Assembly: GCA_000711775.1 (NCBI GenBank)
Contig: ARYC01001322.1
Coordinates: forward strand, 1-64,000
DNA: 64,000 bases
Origin: Oxytricha trifallax
Lineage: Eukaryota > Ciliophora > Spirotrichea > Sporadotrichida > Oxytrichidae
Direction of reading: 5' to 3'
The notes under the pieces are model-generated. The model made no database searches and was not told the origin of the DNA. It saw only the letters and a program-made list of their open reading frames with translations. This document shows, in pieces, positions 10,801-22,618 of this stretch. A program made the translations under genes and the position numbers. Position 1 is the first letter of the stretch; each line of letters opens with the position of its first letter.

Positions 10801-13523
10801 AATTGAGAATATATATATAAAGAAATAAATAAAGTTCCTAATTAAATTAATAAAATAGTTTATTATAAGTTTTTACAGTATAATAGTACGAAGTGGCAAA
10901 ATTTATTTTTTTTTTTAAGTACAAAATTTCTTTTTAAATTAATTGAAAAAATTATATTGGTTACAACATTAAATGTAATTAATTGGTGCTATAAATATAA
11001 ATTGTAAAAATGATATTTTAATATATAGTTACAAAGCATAAAAAAATAAACACTATATAAATATTAAATGATTATCAAGAATAATACAAAAAATATGAAA
11101 AAATACATTATTATTTCATAGAGTAATTATAATTATCACTATAAAAAAGTGAGAAATAAAATAAATTTAAATATATATAATTACTGGTTTAAAGTGTAAT
11201 TAAATATATGAATTTTAATATTTCTTACCAAAGTAATATTTAAATTAAATAAAAAATTAAAGCCAATTTTTATTAAAACGATTATTAAAAAATTTTGCTT
11301 AGGTATATCTTTTAATTTTATGGTTTGATATATTCATGAATTTTAAGCTATTTTGACTAATTGCATTATTAAAATTGCTATAAAAAGATTTTTCAATTTA
11401 GTTAAAGTTAATCTAAAAACAAAGTAGATCATTAAAAATTTGAAAATATAGTGAGAAAGTGACCAAATTACAATTAGGGGAGTAAATCAGAGACAATGAC
11501 TTATTCAAAGACTTTAGGGACTGTAATTAACTTGGTATAAAATCAAGAAATGAAACAATAGAAAATAAAACAACTAAATCAGTATTCTACAATATAGACT
11601 ATGCTGAAATAAGCATAGTTGGGAGCAATTTCAATAGGCAATAGGATCTGAAAGATTTTATGAAAAATGCTGATTAATTTAGAATCATTTCTCAAGAAAT
11701 TGTCTAGAAAATGTGGTGGTACTTGTCTCACTAACGCATTTTCTAAATATAAATTTTGTATTCAAATTAGTCAGGATAGTGATAAAGCACTAATAAAATA
11801 TTTAGCAACTTTATAGATTATCAAACGAATAATTAGGCACACATCCATTTTAATGTTTTTTATATTATATAACATGATTTTGACACAAAAATAGTTATTT
11901 ATTATTGGCAAAAAATCATAAAATTAAAGATGTATTTCAATTGATTGTCCCAATTTTTATTCATTTATCTAAGAGAATTTTTATTACTAAGCGAATCAAG
12001 CAGCTTGTACTTATTAATTATAGTTTGATGATTTATTGCCAATAATGAATTAATATTTTTATCTATTTTATGTGATATGACCTAAAACTTATTAATGGAT
12101 ATGTGCTTAATTTTGCAATTACTAATCTAAAGAATTGCTAATTATTATTTTTGATGTTTTTTTTTTTCGAAATTTTCAACCCAAATTTGATCAAGACTAT
12201 GACTAATTAAAATAATCATAAAATTTTGGTGTAAAAAGTTACTGCCAGAAATTATTGTTATGTCTTAACTCCAAATGAACACCATAATATATCTATAAAA
12301 GAAGAGACTAATATTACTAAGAAAGTATAAAGTTGAAATTTTAGCTAAATGCTTGGAAACTCAAGGCTTACTGTTTTAAACTCCCATCTCTACAAAATAA
12401 TTGAAAAAGTTATGATTAATAACCACTAAGAATAGAAGTTCTTTTTATTGGAAATAGGGTATTATCAAAACAAATTTAAAGAGAGTAAAAGCTGCTGAAG
12501 ATCATCAAGAAATCGAGAAGTAGAAAAAAATATACATATAATTACTGGAGCAGATAATCTAAATAGAAACTGTAGTTAAGCTTATCAAAGATTTTTGCAA
12601 AAACACAAAGCAAAGTAAAATTTTAAGTAAAAGAAATCCAATTATTGAAAGGAGCTACGTAAGGTAGCAGTCTATCTCTCAAGTTATTAAGCATATTCTT
12701 ACAAGAAGTAATTTACTTTATCCTTAATTAAATAAGGATAAAAGTTATTAGCAGCAGAAGATATTCTAATCTGCTTTTAAAAAAAACTGGAAAAAGTGTG
12801 AGTATCCTTAAAGGTAGAGAAATATCATAATTTAAAATTAAATACAATACTACAGTTTTTTATTTTGTGAGGAAAATATTTAAGTAAGTCTAACGAAATG
12901 TGAGTCAAATAAAAAGTATAGACTGCCGAATACTGTTTGAATTTATTTTTGAATAAAAGTTCTCAACTAAACACTGTAATGCGATTTAAAAACATACACA
13001 GAAATACCAAAGATTACCGTTATCAATCTCATAATATTCGATAATAAAGGCTTTAATTATATTATTACTTATTTACAAATACAACGTATTTGTAAATCAG
13101 CAATAAATAAAAATAGATGAAATTGATAAGATAAAAATAGCTTAAGAGTTTAACTATAATAGCACCTCGAGACATTCCGAATAAAATATTAATTGCTCAA
13201 TGTAATCTAACTTAAAGGTAACAATAAATTCTACATCATTAGAAATGTTGTTGTAAAAAAACATGATAAAATAATAAGAAAATTCAAAATTTCATACTAT
13301 CCGAGAAGACTAAGGTAAATTTCAAATAGAGTATATACAAGAATTTTGAATGAAAAAAGTTATTCTATTCAGTTTATGAAAAATAGTTGATCATTATGTT
13401 CAATAAGAATTGTTGTATTAATTGAGTGTTAAGAAAGTAGGGTTTAGGAGTGTTCTCTTGATGAAATTGATAGTCAAAGGAATTTATCTTTTGTAAACAT
13501 TAGTCGAATCTTCGATATCCGAT
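10801..13523. other. AT-rich germline-limited stretch
   Basis: About 2.7 kb of very AT-rich DNA up to the TBE target site. No frame with sustained protein character, RNA gene or large repeat was recognised. Confidence 0.55.
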
Positions 13524-13526
13524 ATT

Positions 13527-13643
13527 CAAAACCCCAAAACCCTTTCAGTAGTTTGATTGAGTTTTTGATTGATAAAAGTAGACTATTAGTGCATACTTTA
13601 TTAGGGTTTTAATAGGGTTTATGTAGGGGTTTAATGTTTAAAT
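13527..13643 (+). repeat. TBE left terminal inverted repeat
   Basis: 117 bp, starting with the C4A4 telomere-like unit and also containing AGGGTTTTAATAGGGTTTAT; it matches the reverse complement of 17571-17687. Confidence 0.93.
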
Positions 13644-13685
13644 ATTAGTATTTTAAGTGAGTATATGCGAGGTTTGGGGTTCAGT

Positions 13686-14716
13686 TTATGACAGTGAGTA
13701 TATAGATTTATTGTTTAAGCTGCGTTATGGATGTGATTAATATGGTGATCAACTCAGACTTATTCTTAATTATACATCAAAAGCAAGGCTACTTCATAAA
13801 TCTCCTGCAACTGTGAGGTCTCACTGTCTATTAGCATTGAATTTAAAGAGATAGCAGCTTAACTCTAAGCCTAAAAAACCTCGAAAATTTTAACAGCATC
13901 ATATTGACTATCTTATTAATGATAAGACTCTTAAATACTGGGCTCATTTCTCTCTAGCCTAGAGGGCTGTGATGTTTCATCGCCAATTTCCTGAGGTTCA
14001 CATCTCTGCTTAATCTACAGCGAACATATATAAAAAGAATGCAATATCATAAAAGACAGTCAATCGCATTAGAGAGTGATTGACTTTAATGTTCCATTTT
14101 ATAAGGATAATTTAAATTATATATTCGATTAAATGCAGAGGGCTATTACTAATAATATTAAATTAATACACGCTGATGAGGCAGTATTCACGTTTAATAC
14201 CTTCATATCAAGGTCTTGGTATAAAAGATATAGCAACATTGAAGTATATGATTAAAAGGTTAAGGTTTAAACTCATGCAATTCTTGGTTGAATAAGCGAA
14301 GATAATGGCCTCGAGACTTATGTTATCCACCCTCGCTCAATAAAGACCGAATAATACATAAAGTTCTTATATTAACTCAGAGATAAGTACGCCGACTAAG
14401 AGATTATTCTGTTTGTAGATAACTTATCTGTCCATAAAACTAAAGACACAAGGAAGGAATATGAAAGGCTAAACATAACACCTGTATTTAATGTTCCCTA
14501 CAGTCCTCAGTTCAATGGTATTGAATTATATTGGGGGTTATTGAAAGGTCATTATAAGAAATTGCTACTCTATCACTTGATGCACTACTTAAAGATAGAT
14601 ACAGTAGATTTTATTAAGAGTGCTGCTAAGAGAGTCAGCGATGATAAAGCTAAAGTATGCGCAAGAGAAGGGATATTTTTGTGTTTATAAATAAGTATTA
14701 GATTTAAACGAATGAA
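13686..14716 (+). pseudogene. TBE transposase (42-kDa type, DD34E), one frameshift and one TGA
   Basis: IS630/Tc1-superfamily transposase. The catalytic triad is visible: LIHADEAVFTF (first Asp), IILFVDNLSVHKT (second Asp) and PQFNGIELYWGLLKG (Glu), with 34 residues between the second Asp and the Glu. The N-terminal part (CDQYGDQLRLILNYTSKARL onward) resembles the helix-turn-helix DNA-binding half. Reading changes frame near 14070 (AGAGAG run), and a TGA interrupts ILG-ISEDNG near 14290. No in-frame ATG is obvious at the 5' end. In Oxytricha such transposases act in germline DNA elimination during development. The 3' end is approximate. Confidence 0.85.
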
Positions 14717-14721
14717 TATGC

Positions 14722-15512
14722 TCACATATTAAATTTGCCCGTAAAGGGATTTGGCTTCTCTTTCTTTTCTTCCTCTTGAGGCTTGCTTGGGCCCATGTTT
14801 CTTCTCTTAGTGCCAGCGCCTGCATCTATGTTCATCTCTTCTGGCTTTTATAAATCTTTGAAGAGCCTCTTACTCAATTCATGTTTTACTTGAGACTTTC
14901 TCTCTCTGTTTAATTTGCTGCCCTTTCATCAAGTATATAGCAGTACCAGGTTTTTCTATAAAGTTAGAAGACTAAGCTTACTTGAGATGTAAGGATGCTT
15001 TTGAAGTTCCTACAGCCAGGTATCACTTATTTTAATACCTTGCTTCTCTTTTTCTTCAGGAGAGATGCTGTATCGTTTCTTGTGAGCTTCTTAAATAACT
15101 TCATTTAAGTATACTCAGGTTTCAGAGTTGCAAGAACACCAAAGAAGAAGTTTCTCTCTGGCATATTATTAGAGAGCTGTAGCTTTGATGGAAGGTAGAG
15201 AGCTACGTCCGGATCACTCATAGCATCGTCATATAGGTTTGTCACTGCTATTTCAGGGTAGTTAGGTATCTCGATCATTCTAATTTCATCAGACTTAAAA
15301 GCTTTTTTCTCTTCATTTAACAATGCTTTTAAGAATGATATTTTTGTTCCCTCCTGTGTTGGCAAGAACAATCCAACTATGGTTAATAAGTTAGTTATAA
15401 GTGAAAACTTACCTTGCTATACCAAGTATCTGTAAAGATCTTCCTTACTTCTGAATTTTCCTATTAAATCTTGAGATTAAATTCTCTTCATTGCATCATT
15501 CATAGACTCCAT
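14722..15512 (-). pseudogene. TBE 22-kDa-type protein, two frameshifts
   Basis: Start ATG at 15512 opens MESMNDAMKRIQSQD; an intron at about 15377-15412 (GTAAGT...CATAG) joins RYLVQQ to LFLPTQEGTKISFLKALL. A conserved core (IPNYPEIAVTNLY, ERNFFFGVLATLKPE) is shared with the decayed copy at 425-690 and, more loosely, with the gene at 42449-43278. A 2-bp TA insertion near 15113 and another shift near 14890 break the C-terminal half; another probable intron lies near 14955-14980. The C-terminus is Lys/Glu-rich and ends at TGA 14722. It converges on the transposase with almost no gap. Function unknown. Confidence 0.78.
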
Positions 15513-16249
15513 CTTGTTTCCAGTTTCTATAAATGTTAATGAAATTTAAAATTATGGATATCCATTCTAAACTTACTAAAATTTTTCTACTAAATAGGGA
15601 GATCCACTTGGAGGTCAACCTGAATCAGATAAATAGATAAAGATGGAGGAACTTTCTCCAAGTTTCAGAGTTTGCCTTCCATTTTTATCAAACTTTCTCC
15701 ATTAAATTTCTCCTAATAGTAATTAATTTAATTAGGTGGTGCTCCTAATTTATTTAAAACTTAATTAGGAGGTTAAATTAAAGTTCAAAACCGTATTAGG
15801 TGGTGCATTAAAAAAATTAAATTTTAAAACTTCCCCTCCTAAATTAACGAGAACATATTTAGGAGCACAACCTAACTCCCCAAAACACATTTAGGTGCAT
15901 TTTAATTTATAAAATGGATGAAATAATATATAAATTATCTCAAAATTTTAGAAATATAAAACTAATGTCTCTCACTCTGTTCGCATTAAACCTCTCTAAA
16001 TCTATGAGGATATGCTCTTACTTGTATATAAAGGTAAAATTAAAACAGCTTATATAATTATTAATAGTATTTATAAAATGAGCGGCAACTTACTAAGAAA
16101 AGCGGCATTACTTGGCATTAGCCAGCAAAAACTTTCCTTCATGAATCAAAAGAAAATTGAGACTTGTGATGCATACACCTAGTACGAACCTGAAAATTCT
16201 CTAACCTTAGGTCTCAGACTTTGAATAACAATTCAGTTGTTAAATAGAA

Positions 16250-17526
16250 ATGCAGAGCTAAGAAATTCAATGCGAAGTTCCAATAAAAATGGTTGAAGAG
16301 GAGGAAGAGAAAAAAGAAATTAAAGCATTACATTTATGTGAAGAGTGTGAGAAGAACTTCACTTATAAATCTGCTCTTAAGCGTCATATCTTAGAGTTGC
16401 ATTCTAACAAGCCAAAGCTCTATCTTAAGCATGATAAGATAGATGGAAAATATTTTTGCCCTAATTGCAATAAGCAATATAACCATTCAAGGGATTTAAA
16501 AGTTCACCTATAAAACCATCATGGCAAGAAGTTTGAAGTCATAGATCCTGAGACTGGTGAGGTCTTCCTTCAAAAAAGAAAGCCAAGAGACCCTTTAGAA
16601 TCCTTGGAACAAAGAGTTAAGAAAGAAAATAAGCTTATTGAAGCAGTTAGAAACCTCCCAGCTTCTGAGATAGTGAAAATCACTCTGAAGATACAAGCAC
16701 TGAAGCTTCCAATTTTAAATGTAATTGACCTTAAAGAATGTAAGGAAAGTTATCTTATACTTGAGGACAAGTTTGAGAAAAAGGTCATAACTGATAAGCA
16801 GTTCGCATAAAGATTTATCCATTAAACTACTTTAAATGCGATGAAAAGTATCAAATGGAATTTGTCAATGAGTACTAAGCTCTTACTAAAGCAAGGGATA
16901 GACAGTGCAGATTTATAATTAAGCTCGATCCAATACTCCTTGCTCAAGATCATGTTGCTTTTCGCCTCCCTCTATATTAAATGACTTTAAGAGACTACAT
17001 TTAAGATTAAAGAGTTCCAAAGTAGCTACCTCTTATCCTTACAAATGTTTGCAAAGGCATAGAAGAGCTGCACACTTTAGGGTATGTTCATAGAGACTTG
17101 AAGCCTGAGAATATTATGCTTGACTTTTCACCTCTCAGAGTAGTAATAATTGATTTCAATAGATCATAAAGAGTTGAAGCTTCAGGACTTGGCAACGTTT
17201 ATGGTACTCCTGGATACTTTCCAGAAAGGGAGGACTGGAGAGATGGTGATATTAAGTGGGATGTATGGGCTCTAGCAGCAATTATTGCTGAATGCGATAT
17301 GCAAAGAAATGATTACTATAGCTGTAAGAGAGAGAAAGATTCAAAGCAGAGAATACAGCAATATCTAGACTAGAATAAGATAAAAGGTAAAATGAAAGAT
17401 ATGGCTGAGCAGATTATCTTAAGACCAAACCACAGAGCAGAGCAAACAATAGACTAAATGATCAACTGGATAGGAGATATCAAATTTAGAAAATTAGCAC
17501 ATGATGCCAAGGTATAGTTTGAGTGA
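16250..17526 (+). pseudogene. TBE zinc finger/kinase protein (57-kDa type), one frameshift
   Basis: ATG at 16250, TGA at 17524. Two C2H2 fingers lie at residues about 25-50 (CEECEKNFTYKSALKRHILELH) and 65-90 (CPNCNKQYNHSRDLKVHL). After a linker and a one-base frameshift near 16808, a kinase-like domain follows: GYVHRDLKPENIML matches the HRD catalytic loop, VIIDFNRSQ replaces DFG, and GTPGYFPERE resembles the activation-segment/APE region. The intact HRD Asp and Lys suggest the ancestral protein could bind or act as a kinase, although DFN for DFG is unusual. Role in transposition is unknown. Apart from the frameshift the gene is open. Confidence 0.85.
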
Positions 17527-17570
17527 ATAGTAAAAATAAAACCCCTCTAATACACACTACTATACATTAC

Positions 17571-17687
17571 ATTTAAACATTAAACCCCTACATAAACCCT
17601 ATTAAAACCCTAATAAAGTATGCACTAATAGTCTACTTTTATCAATCAAAAACTCAATCAAACTACTGAAAGGGTTTTGGGGTTTTG
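17571..17687 (-). repeat. TBE right terminal inverted repeat
   Basis: Reverse complement of the left repeat, ending GGGTTTTGGGGTTTTG and followed by the second ATT of the target duplication. Confidence 0.93.
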
Positions 17688-17690
17688 ATT

Positions 17691-18848
17691 GGTTCTATCT
17701 GATTGTAAGTATCTAAGCTATATTATTAATAATTATTTTATAATAGTGCTTAATTATTAATTTTTTAATTACATTTTTATAGTTTTATTATTTGCTTATT
17801 ATCGTTTATGTTGTTTTTTTTTATTTAATTCTTTTATCTTCACTTACCTATTATAATTATTTATTTGACATATTTTATTATTTTTTATTATTTTTTTAAT
17901 TTTTTTAATTTTCAAAAAGATTCTTGTTTTTATTATTTTGAAAAATATCCTTTTAAATTTATTTATATATTTTTATTTTTTTTTACAGACTTATCCAATT
18001 TCTGAATGTTGATTATTATATCTATTATTTATTTAGAGCTTTATTTAATAAATAATTAATGGATTTAATGAATATTTTTTGTTTTTTAAATTTTATAAGA
18101 TATATTAAATTAAATTTATATATCCATTTTTAATTATCATCATCTAATTATTATAATAATTTCAATCAAATTAATTATTTTATCAAATGATTTTTTCTGA
18201 CAACAAAAAGATCATTAAGTTTTATATATTACTAAGTTTTTTTCTTTGACAGAAATTTTTAGGTCTCATTTAATAATTTCAATAAAGTTTTTTTATCTCA
18301 TATTATTCATTATTTTTATTGAAGTACTTTAGCTCAGAGTAATTATTTATGTATATAAACCTTATAATAAAAAACTAGGTGATGTGTTAAGTTAAGCCTA
18401 GTATCGATACGTTCATTAGTAATTTAAAAAATCAATTTTACAATCAGTCACTGGAGTATTTACTTCGGTATTGATAAGCTCTAAAACACTGGATAATTAA
18501 ATACTATTTTTTCTTATAATCATTATTTTACTTACTTTATATTTGTATTTAAATAAGATTACATTTAATTTATTATTGAATTTAAACTGATAAGGAGTGT
18601 TTGATAAAACATAAACATTAGAGAACAAGTCAGTAAACCAAAAGTACTAATTAGCATATACTATAAATACTCAAAAACACATAATCAATCCCATGTTGTC
18701 CTAATCTTTTTCAGTGAAATTCTTCAATTAATTATAATTTGAGGCAAAAAAAGAGCATCGATAGAGATACCATATGGAAATAAAACTTATGAATGAATAT
18801 GCAACAAAAGGAGATTTTATATTTTTATGCAATCTTTGATGATATAGA
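17691..18848. other. AT-rich spacer, nothing recognised
   Basis: Very AT-rich, with long T runs between 17760 and 18300. No gene or repeat pair recognised. Confidence 0.5.
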
Positions 18849-19113
18849 TAAAACCCCGTTAGTCAATTAAGGATGAAGATTGGGGATTAAGAATAAAGAA
18901 ATTAAAATATAATTATTATTGGCGTAAATTATTAAAGTTATGGCTAATTATTAAAACCATTGGCTCGAATAATTGTCTCTATAAATTAAACCAATCAGGG
19001 TGCGTAAATTTGTTTTTAGCCTAATTATAATTAATTTTAGCCAATAATAATATAATTTTAATTTCTTTATTCATAATCTCCAATCTTCATTCTTAATTGA
19101 CTAACGGGGTTTT
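18849..19113. mobile_element. Non-autonomous element (MITE) with C4A4-like ends
   Basis: About 265 bp with inverted repeats of about 75 bp. The left end reads TAAAACCCCGTTAGTCAATT and the right end is its complement (ACTAACGGGGTTTTATAT), with a few mismatches inside. The ends carry one telomere-like C4A4 unit, reminiscent of TBE termini, but the rest is unlike the TBE repeat. There is no coding capacity. The target duplication is ambiguous because the junctions are AT-rich. Confidence 0.7.
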
Positions 19114-19351
19114 ATATCAATATTCAAGTTTTGTTTTTATTTTTATAATAACTTAATTTATCATAAAATTCTTTTTTGATTATTTTAATACTCTTTTAAA
19201 GAGGCAAATATATAAAATTAATCTCTCTTTTCTCATAGTCTTAGGTATGAGAAACAAAATTTTATTATAAAGATATAATATAGAAATATGGGTTTGAGTA
19301 ATTTAATAAATAAATATGCTTAATTGAATGGGCATGCTATTTTCACTTAAT

Positions 19352-19672
19352 ATTATTGCTAAATTAGATTTGAATCGGGGAAATTGTAAAATAGAAATAT
19401 AAATTCATATTTAAATAATTATAACTGCCACTAAGTTTGAGATACTTATAGATCAAATTTGGTCATAAGTATTTACCGTTATGTTACAAAGATTGAACAC
19501 TATCTGTCCTTAACTTTTTGGTGATAATCCTTTTTTCTAATTGGCACTTGACTCAATTGACTTTATTATAAATCTGAATTATAGAGGAAAATACACGGAT
19601 TTGATATATTTGACTGATTTGAAAAGAGGATTTTGTGGTCAAGTGACGAGATAATAAATAAATGCTATTTTA
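19352..19672 (+). repeat. Left inverted repeat of the SF3-helicase element
   Basis: Matches the reverse complement of 21474-21801, including CAAGTGACGAGATAATAAAT at its inner side and GATTTGAATCGGGGAAATTG at its outer side. Confidence 0.88.
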
Positions 19673-19759
19673 ATGATTTTATTAAATATAATTAGTTTAT
19701 GAATTATTATGGCAGTGGAATAAGATATAATTACTTCATTCTTATTGTGATTTCTCCTC

Positions 19760-21372
19760 TTCTTTATCATTTTCTTTGACTGCGCTTATTTATCTGCTAA
19801 TGTCTTGGTCTTATGAATCACTTTCTTCCGTTTTCTCTCAGTCAAGAAGTGAAAAGAAGAACTTTGCTAATACAATAGTGTCAAATGGCAACTAACCGCT
19901 CTCACTCTTTTTGACATTCCCTCCTTTTGAAGCCAGTTAAAATTTTTGAAGCTAATTTGGCTTTTAAAGTTCATTTCAAGTGTGGTGCCAAAAGTAGAAT
20001 ACGATTTTACAATCCATCTAGAATTATCCTTCAATCTATCTAGAATATTAGGGTGCTTTTTAGTGACTCCTGAACCAAAGTTAGTGGATAAAAACTCATT
20101 GAAGCAGCTTTATGGAACAACATTCTAAGTCCAGGTATAGTTATCTTAAATCCAGAAAGATACTGATTAGCCAACATTGATAGATCCACAACTTCAAAGT
20201 CACAGGAGTTGCTACTGCACAAGTGAAAAAAATTTAACTGGCTTCAAAAGGAGGGATTGCTTAGATTAATCAAATGGCATCTGGCTTCAAATACCTCTAT
20301 GTCTATCTTTTAAGTCTCTTTAATAGCAAAGAGTTAGTTGTGATGACAACCGTGGTGTCAATATATTCTAATGTCACAATATCATATTTCACTTCTCTTG
20401 AGTAGCCAGATCCCTCCAGTAGCCTTTTCATTTTTCCCACCTAATCATTGCTAAAGAAATGCTTGTCGATCATCTCGTCCATGAGAACTATCTGAGGCTG
20501 GAATTTCACTTGGATGACTTGCAGTTTGAAATGTGATTAACCCTCTTACAGCACATAGAAAAAAAGATTTACTGGAGCATCTTCACAATACTAGTCTTGC
20601 CGGTATCTGCTTTCCCACAGAGGCACACACAACATTTCTTTCGATTTTGTTTTTGTACGATGACTGCAAACAGAGAATCCACTGCTTCGCCATATCCCAT
20701 TCTAGAAACTTAACTATTGATACAGCCTCTGTTAAGTTTAAATACGCATTATCTCTGAAAAGAAAATGTCTGAAGTGATTCAATATCAGGAATAACTTTT
20801 CTTTCTATAAGTTCCAATCCCACCATAAGTATCAATAATCCTCTTAATCTTCATTCAATATCTTGAAACTGAACCAAATCACGAGCATTTTATCAGTACT
20901 TTTTTTTATATAATCTGAAAGATTTTGAATCTGACCAAATTTTGAGCATATTTGTGAACTCCACTAACATCTCTTATTTCGATATTGAAGGAGAAATGGA
21001 AGAATTTGCTTTAGATCTTGCAGCACTAGATCTTTCTTTCTGTTAGTTAAAGTTGTCTTCATCTCAAGTGATTAGTTTTATTCTTGTATACAAAGCAAGG
21101 AGATCCTAAAGATCTTTATGGTCAGTTGCTTCTATCTTTATGTTGAGCTTCTTAAGAACTTTGGTACCTGAGCAGGTATCTTGTTTGAAATGATTCTTGT
21201 GAATACCCTTAGTTAGAGGATAGCTTGAGATTTCAATGTATTATTTGCTACTTTCATGATTTAAATAGACATTGACATGTTGGTTTCATTTGCATGTCTT
21301 TTTGATACTCTAAATAATCGAATTTGAGTTCTCTGGTATGGAAGGATATTGGCATTCGTAAAACTGAGTCAT
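19760..21372 (-). pseudogene. SF3 helicase, Rep-like replication protein, decayed
   Basis: Read from ATG at 21372 on the minus strand with TAA/TAG as Gln. The N-terminal 110 or so residues (MTQFYECQYPSIPENS, then HVNVYLNHESSKQYIEI) contain no certain HUH-nuclease motif, although HVNV could be a degenerate one. The helicase core is clear: Walker A CGKADTGKTSIVKML near 20590-20620, Walker B QPQIVLMDEM near 20480, LLEGSGYSREVKYD (B' region) and motif C DTTVVITTN near 20340. A Lys/Arg-rich tail follows. Frame shifts occur around 20620, 20560 and 20790, and TGAs near 21290 and 21065. SF3 helicases drive replication of small DNA viruses and plasmids. A nested MITE splits the C-terminal region. Confidence 0.7.
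19919..20255. mobile_element. 337-bp MITE nested in the SF3-helicase gene
   Basis: Termini CCCTCCTTTTGAAGCCAGTT and its complement form about 29-bp inverted repeats (19919-19947 and 20226-20255). Both sides are flanked by ATT (19916-19918 and 20256-20258), an ANT-type duplication like that of TBEs. The insertion separates the helicase core from the basic tail. The interior is non-coding as far as I can tell. Confidence 0.75.
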
Positions 21373-21473
21373 TCTATAGTTCATCGTTCTTTAAGATTAT
21401 AATGACTTACAGAGAGAAAGAGAGGTGTTTAAAGAGTTTTCTCCATCATTAAATAAATATTTGAATTATTAAC

Positions 21474-21801
21474 TATTAAATAACATTTATTTATTATCTC
21501 GTCACTTGACCACAAAATCCTCTTTTCAAATCAGTCAAATATATCAAATCCGTGTATTTTCCTCTATAATTCAGATTTATAATAAAGTCAAATGAGTCAA
21601 GAGCCAATTAGAAAAAAAGGATTATCACCGTAAAGTTAGGGACAGATACTGTTCAATCTTTGTAACATAACGGTAAATACTTATGACCAAATTTGATCTA
21701 TAAGTATCTCTACTTAGTGGCAGTTATAATTATTTAAATATGAATTTATATTTATATTTTACAATTTCCCCGATTCAAATCTACTTTAGCAATAATTATT
21801 A
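21474..21801 (-). repeat. Right inverted repeat of the SF3-helicase element
   Basis: Complement of the left repeat with scattered substitutions and small indels. No strong internal hairpin of the parvovirus type is obvious. Confidence 0.88.
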
Positions 21802-22618
21802 CTATTTACAGTGTGATTATAGTTTTATAATTACTAGATTGCTAAAATATAATAAAATACTAGATTGTAAAAACAGTTTGTGACTTTTGTGGATTCAAAC
21901 AATGGCCTAGATAACATAGGGTATAGTTATGGAAGGATTTATAATATAATTTTAATGGCATATTTAAACTAAATTCAAAAGAAAGTTTAAGAAATAAGTA
22001 TTATATAAAGTTAGTTAAACAAAATATAATTAGAGGTAATTGTTACAAAAAGAAATTAATTAATAAGGCAGAGACTTGCCGAATTTTTAACGATGAAATT
22101 GAAATAGGATAGATTAAGTATTAAATTATAAAGGATCTCAATGAATCCAGCAGTAAAATATTGGACTTATTAAATAAAATGCCAAACTTAAAAAGGAAGA
22201 TGGAATTGTTTTTTTTAAAAAATGGTACACTTTTTTGCATTTATAATGTAAATTAAGAGGCGAAATAAGGAACTGTAATGTAAGATCGTTAAATAAAAAA
22301 AAAAGAATTATTGTAAATTAAAGAGAAAATTTTGTATATTTAAAAATAAAAAGATGATAAAATGATTATTAATAAAAATTAGTAATCATGTTATAATAGT
22401 TAAATTACATATGGTAAACATATAAAAATATCAACTCCATATTAAGTCTGTATTTATTGATTTTATTATATATTTTTATTCATATATTCAAGAAAATGAG
22501 ATGCTATGATTGAATAATACTTCATTTGGTTAATTATTTAAATATGACAATAAAATCGTCTTATATTTCATAAAATATCAATTTTAAGAAATTTTACTTT
22601 GTAGACCAATTAATCATG
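21802..22618. other. AT-rich spacer, nothing recognised
   Basis: AT-rich, no protein-like frame or repeat pair recognised. Confidence 0.45.

Larger units (their letters stand above)
13527..17687 (+). mobile_element. TBE: Complete TBE (telomere-bearing element) transposon, 4161 bp
   Basis: Both ends carry a perfect or near-perfect 117-bp inverted repeat beginning CAAAACCCCAAAACCC, the telomere-like terminus that defines Oxytricha TBEs. The element is flanked by a 3-bp ATT duplication (13524-13526 and 17688-17690), fitting the known ANT target. Inside are the three expected genes in the standard order: transposase (+), 22-kDa-type protein (-) and zinc finger/kinase protein (+). Each gene has at least one frameshift or in-frame TGA, so this copy appears defective although its ends are well preserved. 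Confidence 0.95.
19352..21801 (-). mobile_element. 2.45-kb inverted-repeat element carrying an SF3 helicase (Rep-like) gene
   Basis: Two inverted repeats of about 320 bp (19352-19672 and 21474-21801), roughly 95 percent identical by eye, enclose a single minus-strand gene with SF3 helicase motifs. The architecture (long terminal inverted repeats plus a Rep-type helicase and nothing else) recalls linear single-stranded DNA viruses or Rep-encoding transposons. The copy is decayed by frameshifts, in-frame TGAs and an inserted MITE. No capsid-like frame was seen. Target duplication is uncertain. Confidence 0.75.

Noticed and set aside
20583..20783. Standard-code ORF of 66 codons on the minus strand
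   Set aside because: It is one frame of the frameshifted SF3-helicase gene (the stretch just before Walker A), not a separate gene.
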